Notes: generated by a model from the sequence alone, not told the origin. Numbered from the stretch's first letter, positions 55,434 to 64,000 are shown. The stretch: 64,000 bases of DNA from an uncultured Gammaproteobacteria bacterium (GCA_913048385.1 CAJWVZ010000012.1:20609-84608); one strand, 5' to 3'. Program-made: numbers and translations.

Positions 55434-57605
55434 ATGACTTTATCAGATGGATTACTGAGTTCAAAATCTGTTTTAGCCGCGAAAAGGATGGCTTCTTTTA
55501 CTTGTTGCTTTTTTTTCGTTATTTTTGTGCAGTTTGCAGAGGCGCAGGACAACGTCGGCGATGAAAGCACTATAAGGTACCCGGCTGAGTACTTTGTTGA
55601 CTTCAATCCAATGACAGCCCAAGACATGGTGTACAGGATACCGGGCGTACAGACGTCTTCTCGAGGTCGTTCCGGCGGCGGAAGCGGTGGTCGAGGATTC
55701 GGTAGTGGCGGAAGTAGCGAAATCATTATTAACGGAAAGAGAGCCGCGGGGAAGAGCAACGCAACGGGACAACAGCTGCAACGAATCACTGCGCAGCAGG
55801 TCAATTATATAGAAATCATACGCGGAACGTCCGGAGAGCTCGACGTGCGCGGAAGCGGTCAGATTGTCAATGTTGTTCTCTTCGAAGAGCTGTCTTCAAC
55901 AGCAGTTAATTATGAAATTAACATGGAAAGCTATGCTGACCAGGAGCGTAAGCCCGGCGGATCTTTGGCTTTAAGCGGGAAAGCGGGACAACTCGGCTTC
56001 GTTTTGAGCGGTGAAATTGATCCGCGTTACGAAAATCAGATCAGAAAAGAGCACAGTGTGCTCGCCGATTATTCTGATAACGATTACATTCGAGAAGATA
56101 GGATAAGAGACCAGACCAATTACAACTTAAGTGCCAACCTCGATTATGAAATTAACGAATTTTCCAGTGCGCGGCTTAATGCGCTTTACCGAGAGGATGA
56201 TAATCCCACAGAGGTATTTCGGAAGATAACCGACGTCAGAAGTAATCCAAACGTTGTAACCGCTCAGAGAGAGGATCAAGGTGGGGAAAGAAACAACTGG
56301 GAAGTGGGAGGCGATTACGAGTTAAATCGCACTAATGGCGATCGGTTCAAATTATTGTTCATCGCAAATCAGCGCAATGACGATCAGATTCGCGCTCGCA
56401 ATAATATCGCCGATGACGGCGCTGAGACGTTAAACCTTTTCCTCGATCGAACTTACATTACCGAAGAGCGCATCGTTCGCGGTTCTTATACAACTGAAAT
56501 GTTTTTTGGGCAGGATATTGAGTTTGGTATTGAGCGGGCACAAACCACCCTTGAATCCGGTATCGCCTTAGGGTTGGCTGGGGACGGGCTTAGTGACCCC
56601 AGCTTGAGAGGGTTGGTGAGGCAAAACATCAGGAATGCAGATTCAACCGTCGAAGAAATCCGTTACGAACCATTTTTAATCCACAATTATATCTTCAGCG
56701 ACAAAATGTCTCTGGAAACCTCATTGCTATACGAGGCCTCTGAAATTAGTCAGTGGGGCCAAGTTAACAAATCCAGAGATTTTGGATTCTTTAAACCAAC
56801 TTTTGATTTACGATTTGACCTCACGCCGCAAATACAGCTTAGCGCACGGGTAAGAAAGTTTGTAATGCAGCTGAGTTTTAACGACTTTGTCGCTAATGAA
56901 GATTCTGACCTAGACTCAAACGTTCAAAGTGGCAACGATGACCTCCGTCAGGAATGGGGCTGGGTCTATGAGACGAGGGGAGAATATCGTTTGCCAAATG
57001 ATGTAGGGGCGGTGGATATTGGAGCTTACTACCATATTCATAACGATCGGATTGAAAGGATCGATGTAACAGTCGATGAAAATAACCCTCAATCGACGAA
57101 TGGGAATATCGGGAAAGGTGATATGTATGGGTTAACTGCAAACGCCAGTCTGCGAATGCGCATGCTCGGTCTTCCCAATCTTCAGCTGACTGCAAACTTA
57201 GAGGTGAAGGATTCAAACATAACAGACCCACTTCTTGGAATAGACAGGCGCTTTCGAGATTACGACCGAGGTCGATTAAATTTTGGTTTCAGACACGATA
57301 TCCCGTCGCGCGGCATAACCTATGGTGGTAATTGGAGTAACCGCTTCGAAGGCAATATCATGCGTTATGACGTAGACGACATTGAGATTCGCGGTGGAGA
57401 CCCTTATGTTTCTATTTACGCTCAATTCGTTGATTCTAGGGGGCTAACTTACCGTCTTTTCTCTAGGAACCATACCGATAATACGCAGTGTCGCGAGCGA
57501 AGGCGTTTCCTAGGGAAGATTTCGGCTCAGATTCTTGAAGAGATAGAAAATCGATGCTGGAATGATGGGCGTGTTGTAGCGTTGCGTGTGAGTGGAAACT
57601 TCTAA
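55434..57605 (+). CDS. TonB-dependent receptor-like outer-membrane protein
   Basis: This protein of about 723 residues has a signal sequence (FTCCFFFVIFVQFAEA, cut before QDN). The plug domain (about 45-160) has DMVYRIPGVQTSS, a glycine-rich loop of about 20 residues, SEIIINGKRAAG and YIEIIRGTSGELDVRGSGQIVNVVL, matching TonB-dependent receptor plugs. The rest is strand-rich with alternating aromatic ends, as in a 22-stranded barrel. No clear TonB box is seen. The C-terminus ends VVALRVSGNF, with the terminal Phe favoured by the BAM machinery. ATG 55434 has AAGGA about 7 bases upstream. The substrate is unknown. Confidence 0.85.
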   Translation: MTLSDGLLSSKSVLAAKRMASFTCCFFFVIFVQFAEAQDNVGDESTIRYPAEYFVDFNPMTAQDMVYRIPGVQTSSRGRSGGGSGGRGFGSGGSSEIIINGKRAAGKSNATGQQLQRITAQQVNYIEIIRGTSGELDVRGSGQIVNVVLFEELSSTAVNYEINMESYADQERKPGGSLALSGKAGQLGFVLSGEIDPRYENQIRKEHSVLADYSDNDYIREDRIRDQTNYNLSANLDYEINEFSSARLNALYREDDNPTEVFRKITDVRSNPNVVTAQREDQGGERNNWEVGGDYELNRTNGDRFKLLFIANQRNDDQIRARNNIADDGAETLNLFLDRTYITEERIVRGSYTTEMFFGQDIEFGIERAQTTLESGIALGLAGDGLSDPSLRGLVRQNIRNADSTVEEIRYEPFLIHNYIFSDKMSLETSLLYEASEISQWGQVNKSRDFGFFKPTFDLRFDLTPQIQLSARVRKFVMQLSFNDFVANEDSDLDSNVQSGNDDLRQEWGWVYETRGEYRLPNDVGAVDIGAYYHIHNDRIERIDVTVDENNPQSTNGNIGKGDMYGLTANASLRMRMLGLPNLQLTANLEVKDSNITDPLLGIDRRFRDYDRGRLNFGFRHDIPSRGITYGGNWSNRFEGNIMRYDVDDIEIRGGDPYVSIYAQFVDSRGLTYRLFSRNHTDNTQCRERRRFLGKISAQILEEIENRCWNDGRVVALRVSGNF

Positions 57606-57703
57606 TTCAGCGATTTTGTATCGTTTTTGATCGGACTATAACGCTCGGGATCCGCCTCTTTAGTCAATCATCACTAACATTCCTGATACCGAGTCTTTGT
57701 CCG

Positions 57704-58552
57704 TTAACGCCCCATAAGCCCTTTTATTGCGGCAGGTATGTCGGCAGGAAAAACTACAAATTTGCTATTATCGGAATCGGATAAACTCTGCAAGGAGGAG
57801 ATATATTTTTCACCTAAGAGATAAACAAGAGGGGTTTCTCGATCGCCAATTGCCTCGGTCACCAGAGTAATAGATTTTTGGCTCGCCTCCGCTAGAACTA
57901 CTTGCGCTTCAGCTTCTCTCCTAGAGGCTTCGAGCTTGCCTTCAGCTTGCAATATAGCTGCTTCCTTCTCTCCGTCTGCTCTAGTAACTGTTGCCCTTCT
58001 TGCGCGTTCCGCAGCAGCTTGTTCCTCCATAGCTTGTTGCATTGTGCCCGATGGATTGATGTCTTGAATTTCTACAGTTTTTAACGTGATACCCCAATCT
58101 GCAATATCGTTTGAGATAGCTGTTTTTAGCTTTGCTTTTATGTGATCTCTCGATGACAACGCATCATCTAAACTCATTTCTCCAACAATGCTCCGCAATG
58201 ACGTCTGTACCAGAGTTTGAATCGCAAGCTCATAATCCTCTACGCCATAAACCGCTTTTTCCGGTGAGACAATATTTATGTAGGCGACCGCATTTGTCAT
58301 TATTACCGCGTTATCTCGGGTTATTACTTCTTGCGAGGGGATGTTTAGCACAATATCTTTCGTGGTGACCTTGTACGCGATGCTATCTATGTAAGGTACA
58401 AGAAAGTTGAGCCCGGGGTTCAGTGAACAATGATATTTACCAAGGCGCTGCACTACCCACTTGTTTCCCTGAGGCACCTGTCGTACACCTTTGCCGACGG
58501 TAACGAGAACAAAAACTAAGATCGCGAGGGGTAAAATGATTGCGGGTTCCAT
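57704..58552 (-). CDS. qmcA: SPFH/band 7 family membrane protein (QmcA-like)
   Basis: This 282-residue protein is anchored by one N-terminal helix (IILPLAILVFVLVTVG). The SPFH domain has VPQGNKWVVQRLGKYHCSLNPGLNFLVPYID, LNIPSQEVITRDNAVIMTNAVAYINI and LRSIVGEMSLDDALSSRDHI. An Ala/Glu-rich coiled coil follows (MEEQAAAERARRATVTRADGEKEAA region). Such proteins form ring-like membrane microdomain assemblies and modulate proteases. The NfeD-type gene sits 64 bp upstream on the same strand, the usual pairing. Confidence 0.93.
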   Translation of the reverse strand: MEPAIILPLAILVFVLVTVGKGVRQVPQGNKWVVQRLGKYHCSLNPGLNFLVPYIDSIAYKVTTKDIVLNIPSQEVITRDNAVIMTNAVAYINIVSPEKAVYGVEDYELAIQTLVQTSLRSIVGEMSLDDALSSRDHIKAKLKTAISNDIADWGITLKTVEIQDINPSGTMQQAMEEQAAAERARRATVTRADGEKEAAILQAEGKLEASRREAEAQVVLAEASQKSITLVTEAIGDRETPLVYLLGEKYISSLQSLSDSDNSKFVVFPADIPAAIKGLMGR

Positions 58553-58616
58553 GGTTTTCCTTTTTAAATTAGCATTAAAACTTAAGTTTAAATGGCCAAG
58601 AAGCTGTCTTACGGAC

Positions 58617-59069
58617 TCATGCTCGAGTGACTATTAAAGAATTCCCAGAGACCTCCGTGACCCTTACCCTATCTCCTACTGCGAGCTCCTCTTGCGAGAT
58701 TACTTCCCATTCGTTTGCGCCAAGCAATGGCACAGGAAATCGTACGACACCATTTTTTTCAGATGTCGGTGTGTTAATGATTTGACCGATTTCTCCAACT
58801 AAAGTTTCACGAGAGAGCCCGGCTTTTGTTTTATCAATGGACAAAGGTTTAAAAAACTTGAACCAAGCCACAATAAAAGACAAAGAAAGTATGGTCCATG
58901 CAATGAGTTGCGCCGCGGGTGATAGCTGCGGGATCAAGATCAAGAGAACACCGACTGCGGTTGCCGAGGCCCCAAACCAGAAAATGAAAAAGGACCCAAT
59001 AAAAATCTCGGAAAGCATAAGTAATATCCCGAAAACGATCCAATACCAATAAACTATATGTATTTCCAA
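58617..59069 (-). CDS. NfeD family protein
   Basis: This 150-residue protein has two or three N-terminal transmembrane helices (WYWIVFGILLMLSEIFIGSFFIFWFGASATAVGVLLIL, LIAWTILSLSFIVAWFKFF) and a C-terminal OB-fold NfeD domain (LVGEIGQIIN, GVVRFPVPLLGANEWEVIS, GDRVRVTEVSGNSLIV). It is the short NfeD form without a protease domain and acts with the SPFH protein encoded just downstream. Confidence 0.92.
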   Translation of the reverse strand: MEIHIVYWYWIVFGILLMLSEIFIGSFFIFWFGASATAVGVLLILIPQLSPAAQLIAWTILSLSFIVAWFKFFKPLSIDKTKAGLSRETLVGEIGQIINTPTSEKNGVVRFPVPLLGANEWEVISQEELAVGDRVRVTEVSGNSLIVTRA

Positions 59070-59205
59070 AAAGTCTTCCTTTCATGGGTATAATTCAATA
59101 CCATTTTTAGATCGCCATCACTGTAACACGAGCAGGGTGCTTGCGGTTAATTTATACGATTTTAGGAATTAATTGCGCAAGCCCAGTTGATTGGAGGCAT
59201 GGCGT

Positions 59206-60099
59206 ATGGGTCTTCAAAAATTCTCGCGAAAGAGATGTTCAAGAGGTAAGTTATTGGTGAGAAGAGGAACGGAATTTATATCGGTAGATGGCGTAGAGCT
59301 TGCTGATTTTGGGGGTGAGGGTCCTATTGTGCTTTTCTCCCACGCGAACGGTTATCCACCTCAGGTGTACACTGAGCTTCTGAGTGCACTCTCCAAAAGT
59401 TTTCGGGTTTTAGGTATTGAACATCGACCCCTGAGGGGTGGTAATCCGAACGATTTTTTAAGTTGGGATGTGATGAGCGAGGATATTGTAAAAGTCATTG
59501 ATTTTTTTAACGAGCCAATATTTGGTTTTGGTCACTCGATGGGCGGCTCAGCATTAATGATGGCGACCAAACACAGACCCGATTGCTTCCGAGCACTGGC
59601 GTTGGTTGAGCCGGTTCTCTTGCCGAAGGTTGCGCAATTTGCTTTGAACATTGTTGCGAAGCGGTTCCCTAGTCGGGTTCCTCCAATCCGACGTGCGCTG
59701 AATCGTACTGATAATTGGGATAACAGAGATTTAGCATTTGATCATTTTAGGCCTAAGCGTGTGTTCAAGCATTTCTCTGACGCAGCTTTGTGGGATTATG
59801 TAGAGAATGGTACTTATATTCGAGATGGGCGTGCGTATCTGCGTTTCAGTAAGGAATGGGAGGCGCGTTGCTATGCACTGGTTCAAAATGTTTGGCCGTT
59901 ATTAGGTGAGTTACGGATGCCGGTCGTTGGGTTTAAAGGTGCTAACTCGAATACTCTTCCGGCTTCCGCCTGGCAGAAATGGAAATTAAAGGCGCCCGCG
60001 CATCAGTTTGTTGAAATTGAAGAGAGCGGTCACTTGCTGCCACTCGAATACCCTAACCTTTTGGCTTCTCATGTAGCAACTTTTTTCACGAGTATATAG
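59206..60099 (+). CDS. Alpha/beta hydrolase
   Basis: This hydrolase of about 297 residues has the oxyanion block LFSHANGYPPQVY, the nucleophile elbow FGHSMGGSAL (Ser at about residue 107), and a C-terminal IEESGHLLPLEYP with the catalytic His. The HANGYP sequence is common in a broad esterase/lipase group. ATG 59206 is chosen because GGAGG lies 8 bases upstream and includes the track's TTG. The substrate is unknown; it may act on esters of lipids or small molecules. Confidence 0.87.
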   Translation: MGLQKFSRKRCSRGKLLVRRGTEFISVDGVELADFGGEGPIVLFSHANGYPPQVYTELLSALSKSFRVLGIEHRPLRGGNPNDFLSWDVMSEDIVKVIDFFNEPIFGFGHSMGGSALMMATKHRPDCFRALALVEPVLLPKVAQFALNIVAKRFPSRVPPIRRALNRTDNWDNRDLAFDHFRPKRVFKHFSDAALWDYVENGTYIRDGRAYLRFSKEWEARCYALVQNVWPLLGELRMPVVGFKGANSNTLPASAWQKWKLKAPAHQFVEIEESGHLLPLEYPNLLASHVATFFTSI

Positions 60100-60140
60100 A
60101 TAAGGACAATCGATCAGCAGTGTCCTCGGTGGGAAGGTCT

Positions 60141-60755
60141 TTACTCAACGACGCGCAGTTTTGCTTTTTGAAAAGCAGCTCGGTTTTTACAGCGTGTTAG
60201 GTATTCAAGCAGCTTGGGGTAGGGTGCTAAATGTTTCCCCGTGTCGGCGACCCCGATAACATAGGCTATACTTATGTCGGCGGCTGAGAAATTCCCCAGC
60301 ATATAATCATTGTTACCAAGTTCTTCTTGAATATAGTTCAAATGCAAAACTATTTCGCCTGAACTAAATTCATTAAGCCTTTGCGAGCTGTCTTTTGTCC
60401 TTTGAAGCAGCATATCGATAAGAAGTGGAGCGAAAGCTGAGCCCTCCGGGTAATGCAGCCACTGGGTATACTTTGCCCAGGTGTTAATTTTTTCACGACA
60501 CGGATGAAACTCGTTTTCAGAATCATATTTTTCCATTAGGTAAGTTGTGATAGCACTTGATTCTGTGAGCATTAAGCTCCCGTCTTCAATAATGGGGGAT
60601 TTTCCAAGAGGATGGACAGATTTGAGATCATCTTGAGAGCGAAAGGTTTTCGGATTTCTAAAATATTCTTTAAGCTCATACTCAAGATGCAGCTCCTCTA
60701 AGAGCCAGGCACAAAAGAGGGAGCGGCCGATTCGAAGGTGATGAAGTGTAATCAT
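60141..60755 (-). CDS. Glutathione S-transferase family protein
   Basis: This 204-residue protein has an N-terminal thioredoxin-like GST domain (ITLHHLRIGRSLFCAWLLEEL, HPLGKSPIIEDGSLMLTESSAITTYLMEKY, where SPIIEDG and ESSA form the glutathione site). An all-helical C-terminal domain follows (NDYMLGNFSAADISIAYVI, with the family ADI cap). I chose ATG 60755 because the domain must begin there; the track adds 23 residues. It conjugates or reduces with glutathione in the cytoplasm. Confidence 0.92.
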   Translation of the reverse strand: MITLHHLRIGRSLFCAWLLEELHLEYELKEYFRNPKTFRSQDDLKSVHPLGKSPIIEDGSLMLTESSAITTYLMEKYDSENEFHPCREKINTWAKYTQWLHYPEGSAFAPLLIDMLLQRTKDSSQRLNEFSSGEIVLHLNYIQEELGNNDYMLGNFSAADISIAYVIGVADTGKHLAPYPKLLEYLTRCKNRAAFQKAKLRVVE

Positions 60756-60883
60756 AAGTTTGCCTGTAAGACACCTAAAATTAAATGATACCTTTTGTTT
60801 GTGTATAAGAAAAATCATAGTCACGAGGATTCGTTACATTTACTATTTTTAAAACGATTTACGGTTTGGGATATTTTTATTAA

Positions 60884-62218
60884 ATGAAAAGTTCTAAATA
60901 TAACCTCTTAAATTATCGGGATTTGATAGAAAAATCGTGGCCCATAATTTTAGCTAATTCGTCTGTTCCGTTATTAGGTTTAGTTGATACGGCGGTGATC
61001 GGCAACGTCGGCGGTGTGGCTGATCTGGGCGCTATTGCGCTGGGCAGTCTTATTTTTTCTTTTGTTTACTGGGGGTTTGGTTTCCTTCGGATGAGTACAA
61101 CGGGTTTTGTGGCCGACGCGATAGGTAGGGGTGAGTTTGCTGAAACGCGAGCTGTGCTCGGAAGGGCTGCGCTGTTAGGTGCAGGTTTTGGAATTACCTT
61201 GTTTGCTTTGCAAGTACCAATAAATAGCATGGCGATGGAGCTGTTAAACGGTTCCGCAACGACCGAACAACGCGCTACGAATTACTTCTTCATTCGGATA
61301 TGGGGTGCCCCTGCGACACTTATCACATTTGTTTTTACTGGCACCTTAATCGGAATGGGTCGAAGTAAATTATTACTCGCGAGTCAATTATTTTTAAATG
61401 GATTCAATATTTTCCTCGATTTGACTTTGGCAGGCGGTCTTTCGCTTGGGGTGAAGGGTATCGCTCTCGGAACTGTGATTGCAGAATGGGCCACTGTTTT
61501 TTTTGTTGGGCGGATTCTATACCGAGAGTTAAATGTCTCGCGAACTGATGGGCAGAAATTTTTGGAGGGTCTGTTGGAAATAAGCGCTTTAAAAAGGATG
61601 GTAGCGTCGAATATCAATATATTAGTCCGCACCTTGTTACTTATTTTGTCATTCGCCTTTTTTACAAATCAGAGCGCCAAATTTGGTGAAGTTACGCTTG
61701 CGGCGAATTACCTTTTGCTGCAACTCGTCTCGTTTTCAGCTTTTTTTCTTGATGGATATGCGTTTGTCGTTGAGGGATTAGTTGGACATGCGAAAGGGCG
61801 TAATGATTCGATTTATTTCGATCAGGCAGTACGGCGCACTACAATCCTTGCAGGATTCACCTCCGTGACTCTAAGCCTGATGCTTTTTATTTTTGGCGAT
61901 CAAATAATCTCGTTGTTGACAGACATACAAGTCGTAAGAGATCAAAGCTCAGCTATGCTCTGGTTGACTTGTCTATATGTTTTATCTGCTTTTGCCGCGT
62001 TTCAGCTTGATGGGATTTTTATCGGTGTCGCCGATTCGCGTTCAATGCGAAACGCGGCCCTACTATCGACTAGTTTCTTCCTGTTTTTTTGGTGGTCGAG
62101 TCGAGGGCTTGGGGTCACAGGGCTTTGGTTATCTATGATAGCGTACGTAGTCATGCGAGCGATCACGTTGTTAAGTTTTTATGGTAGCGTGCGTAGAGAA
62201 ATTGGTTTTAAACATTAA
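60884..62218 (+). CDS. MATE family efflux transporter (DinF-like)
   Basis: This 444-residue carrier has twelve predicted helices in two six-helix bundles. It starts with SWPIILANSSVPLLGLVDTAVIGNVG, a MATE hallmark with the Asp of TM1, and has ALGSLIFSFVYWGFGFLRMSTTGFVADAIGRGE. The second half has VTLAANYLLLQLVSFSAFFLDGYAFVVEGLVGHA. It exports cationic or drug-like substrates with sodium or protons. Its end overlaps the convergent DUF3301 gene by four bases. Confidence 0.93.
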   Translation: MKSSKYNLLNYRDLIEKSWPIILANSSVPLLGLVDTAVIGNVGGVADLGAIALGSLIFSFVYWGFGFLRMSTTGFVADAIGRGEFAETRAVLGRAALLGAGFGITLFALQVPINSMAMELLNGSATTEQRATNYFFIRIWGAPATLITFVFTGTLIGMGRSKLLLASQLFLNGFNIFLDLTLAGGLSLGVKGIALGTVIAEWATVFFVGRILYRELNVSRTDGQKFLEGLLEISALKRMVASNINILVRTLLLILSFAFFTNQSAKFGEVTLAANYLLLQLVSFSAFFLDGYAFVVEGLVGHAKGRNDSIYFDQAVRRTTILAGFTSVTLSLMLFIFGDQIISLLTDIQVVRDQSSAMLWLTCLYVLSAFAAFQLDGIFIGVADSRSMRNAALLSTSFFLFFWWSSRGLGVTGLWLSMIAYVVMRAITLLSFYGSVRREIGFKH

Positions 62219-62553
62219 TGCAGGGATTCATTTTCTGAAGATATTGCATAAGGTTCCACAGTGATTTGATGCAGTCGGGGGCCAACAAGCTGGGCAATAC
62301 CTTCGTAGCGTTCCTCTCCTGTTGATGCGAACTCGAAACGATAGTGCCGTTTAAGGCACACCTGTCCTTCAATATTGCGAGTAGGCCATACTCTGGTCAG
62401 TACCATGCTTTGATCGAGCAACTGAATATTCTGGGCTTTACAATATCGGTAAGCGTGACCGATTGCCGTGTTCTTAACCTTGTCGCTTTGCCACCAGAAG
62501 CAAACTACAGCGAGTACTAGGCTGGACCAAAAAATAAGAGATAGCGATAGCAA
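62215..62553 (-). CDS. DUF3301 family membrane-anchored protein
   Basis: This 112-residue protein has one N-terminal helix (LSLIFWSSLVLAVVCFWW) and a cytoplasmic or periplasmic small domain with AYRYCKAQNIQLLDQSMVLTRVW, RHYRFEFASTGEERYEGIAQL and ITVEPY, as in DUF3301 proteins of gammaproteobacteria. Function is not known. TTG 62553 is the start. It lies 24 bp downstream of fabH on the same strand. Confidence 0.82.
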   Translation of the reverse strand: MLSLSLIFWSSLVLAVVCFWWQSDKVKNTAIGHAYRYCKAQNIQLLDQSMVLTRVWPTRNIEGQVCLKRHYRFEFASTGEERYEGIAQLVGPRLHQITVEPYAISSENESLH

Positions 62554-62577
62554 TATAGTGTCCCAATAGTCTGTTAT

Positions 62578-63681
62578 CTAGTCGGCTGCTTCTGACTCTA
62601 TCTTCTCTGAGTGAATCTTATAAGCTTGAATGGTAGGAGCGAGAATTTCGAGCGCGGTCTTTCCGTTAGGTGGTAACTCAGCATCACATGGTTTCAGTGG
62701 AGTGGTGCGCTCACCCCAACGCACGACACCGGCGGCCCAGGTTAAGCCTGCGCCAAAGGAGGCCATTAGAATAAGACTTCCTGGCTTGATGAGTCCCTCC
62801 TCACTAGCCTCGGCTAGAGCAACCGGAATTGTACCAGCGGAAGTATTCCCATACTTGTGCACATTTACAAAAACTTTTTCCTCTGGTATCCCAAGGCGTT
62901 TGCCTAAGGCCTCTATGATACGAATGTTTGCTTGATGGGGGACTACTAGGTCAATGTCAGCAATAGTAAGTTGCTGGTCTGCGAGAACTTGGTCACATGC
63001 ATTTGCCATGCTCTTTACGGCTCGTTTGAAAACTTCTTGCCCTTTAAAATTCCATCCGAAATAACCAAAATTTTTATCAAATCGATCATAGCCTGAACCA
63101 AAGTTCGTAATTTGAATTGCATGTTTGGCATTGGATTCACAACCAATTTTTGAGGACAATAAACCAATTGGTTCTCTTGAGGACTCCAAGATGACTGCGC
63201 CGCAGGCATCGCCAAATAAAACCGCAATGTCTCTGCGGGCCCAGTTTACGTAGTGAGTTATATACTCTCCTCCGATCACTAAGATTTTTTTATGAGCGCC
63301 AGTCTGAATCAAGCTTGTACCGATATGCATGCCATGCAAGAACCCAGTGCAAGCGGTGTTGACGTCGATTGCTGCGGCGTTGGTCGCGCCAATGCCATCA
63401 GCTATCAGAGAAGCGGTATTAGGACAGCTAGAGTCGGGCGTCAGGCAGCCGAGTAAGATGAGATCAATTTCAGAGGGTATGAGGCCGGCTGCCGCGATGG
63501 CTCTCTGAGACGCAACAATTGCCATGTCTGAAAACTTGCAGTGCAGAATCCTGCGTTCACGGATTCCTGTGCGGCTTACAATCCATTCATCGCTGGTTGG
63601 TAAAAATGTTGCCAAATCATCATTGGTCAAGGTTGCTGGTGGCAGACATTTTCCCCAGCCAGTAATTTCGGCAAATTTCAT
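62578..63681 (-). CDS. fabH: Beta-ketoacyl-ACP synthase III (FabH-like)
   Basis: This 367-residue KASIII condenses an acyl-CoA with malonyl-ACP. The catalytic triad is visible: Cys111 in VNTACTGFLHG, His in VVPHQANIRI and Asn in KYGNTSAGTIP. WIVSRTGIRERRI is the usual N-terminal block. It is longer than E. coli FabH (317) and has an extra C-terminal tail after WGERTTPL, so it could be a specialised KASIII rather than the housekeeping enzyme; no acpP or fabD is adjacent. I used ATG 63681; the track start adds 29 residues lacking family similarity. Confidence 0.88.
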   Translation of the reverse strand: MKFAEITGWGKCLPPATLTNDDLATFLPTSDEWIVSRTGIRERRILHCKFSDMAIVASQRAIAAAGLIPSEIDLILLGCLTPDSSCPNTASLIADGIGATNAAAIDVNTACTGFLHGMHIGTSLIQTGAHKKILVIGGEYITHYVNWARRDIAVLFGDACGAVILESSREPIGLLSSKIGCESNAKHAIQITNFGSGYDRFDKNFGYFGWNFKGQEVFKRAVKSMANACDQVLADQQLTIADIDLVVPHQANIRIIEALGKRLGIPEEKVFVNVHKYGNTSAGTIPVALAEASEEGLIKPGSLILMASFGAGLTWAAGVVRWGERTTPLKPCDAELPPNGKTALEILAPTIQAYKIHSEKIESEAAD

Positions 63682-63822
63682 CTTAATAGGCTTCTTTATA
63701 ATTTCCCTAGAGAGTAACTCATTAAAATTCTGAAAGGTAGGTTGTGTGAAGGACTGATATGAGAACATCCTGTCGGCAAAAGCCGTAAATCTCTCACATC
63801 ACCTTTCGCTTTATGTTTTTAT

Positions 63823-63852
63823 TTCTTGAAGTACTTGAGCGTGTGCTAACAT
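63823..63852 (+). promoter_or_regulatory. Predicted promoter of selC
   Basis: TTCTTG (63823-63828) and TAACAT (63847-63852) are 18 bp apart; the -10 ends 6 bases before the tRNA 5' end. Weak consensus, supported by position. Confidence 0.35.
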
Positions 63853-63858
63853 CGAGGC

Positions 63859-63954
63859 GGAAGAGTATCATCCCCGGTGGGGTGCCCGGACTTCAAACCC
63901 GGTGAAGTTTGTTTAAGACAGGCTTGGTGGGTTCGACTCCTGCCTCTTCCGCCA
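63859..63954 (+). tRNA. selC: tRNA-Sec (anticodon UCA)
   Basis: A 96-base selenocysteine tRNA with encoded CCA. The anticodon loop CUUCAAA carries UCA. The D-arm has the 6-bp stem and 4-base loop (CATCCC-CGGT-GGGGTG) special to bacterial tRNA-Sec. A long variable arm folds as AAGTTTGT/ACAGGCTT, and the T-loop is TTCGACT. Layout matches E. coli selC (95 bases). Two oddities: the acceptor stem reads as 7 canonical pairs (GGAAGAG/CTCTTCC) where 8 are normal, and the base of the anticodon stem has an A-C apposition. It serves the UGSC selenoprotein in this window. Confidence 0.95.
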
Positions 63955-64000
63955 ACTGAATAGAAGTTTCCCGTGTAATATGAAAGAAAAGAAACTGTAC

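Noticed and set aside
60103-60126. Hairpin AGGACA/TGTCCT between the alpha/beta hydrolase and GST genes
   Set aside because: The stem is only 6 bp with a 12-base loop and no T-run on either strand, so it is not a convincing terminator.
63980-64000. Possible start of a new CDS (ATGAAAGAAAAG...)
   Set aside because: Only seven codons are in the window and no ribosome-binding site is seen; cannot be supported.
1-64000. CRISPR array, prophage or insertion sequence
   Set aside because: No regularly spaced repeats, no phage structural or integrase genes and no transposase reading frames were seen on either strand.

Overview
The window reads as a chromosomal segment of an uncultured-type marine gammaproteobacterium. 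The evidence is the RNase G-yhdP order at the left edge, a single pal gene, paired acyl-CoA dehydrogenases, SSS and MATE carriers, a TonB-dependent receptor, moderately AT-rich DNA, and many GTG/TTG starts. I cannot name the genus from sequence alone. I see no phage, insertion sequence, CRISPR array or rRNA. Genes are dense and nearly all gaps are under 300 bp.

Layout. 0-8 kb: 3' end of rng, yhdP, an M20 peptidase, a nitrilase-superfamily amidase and a DUF445 membrane protein. 8-13 kb: TetR regulator, a lone exbD with its own promoter and terminator, a class II aldolase/short-chain dehydrogenase fusion followed by an mtnA-type isomerase with a disrupted 5' end, and a HIT protein. 13-18 kb: glutaminyl-peptide cyclotransferase, zinc aminopeptidase lipoprotein, a SelD fused to an FAD/NAD(P) oxidoreductase, and YceI. 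18-28 kb: MFS carrier, patatin-like lipase, thioesterase, amidohydrolase, SSS symporter, ThDP enzyme, 2OG-Fe(II) oxygenase-like protein, DUF4105/Lnb-like protein, and pal with a clear terminator. 28-43 kb: two acyl-CoA catabolism clusters (five acyl-CoA dehydrogenases, a thiolase, a hydratase/3-hydroxyacyl-CoA dehydrogenase fusion, an APH-type kinase, an SDR and a histidine phosphatase) separated by a split spermidine-synthase-like pair. 43-51 kb: class D beta-lactamase, DUF305/LVIVD protein, small hydrolases and arfB. 51-55 kb: thiolase, then a two-gene selenoprotein locus. 55-64 kb: TonB-dependent receptor, SPFH/NfeD pair, hydrolase, GST, MATE, FabH and tRNA-Sec.

The most notable thread is selenium. 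The ORF track splits one gene at 52790-53308 because it contains an in-frame UGA. Read through, it is a UGSC-motif selenoprotein (Sec93-Gly-Ser-Cys96) with a 7-bp stem and GUU loop starting 12 nt after the UGA, as expected for a bacterial SECIS. It lies in an apparent operon with a CPTC thioredoxin-like protein carrying a large uncharacterised domain. The same window holds a SelD fusion (selenophosphate supply) and selC (tRNA-Sec), so the decoding capacity is supported; selA and selB must lie elsewhere.

Other points worth attention are a probable 5-deoxypentose or methylthioribose disposal pair (aldolase-dehydrogenase plus MtnA), a secreted-looking spermidine-synthase-like catalytic domain split from its membrane half, and an acyl-CoA dehydrogenase/kinase cluster resembling 4-hydroxyacyl-CoA catabolism. 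All functions are inferred by reading motifs; no database search was run.
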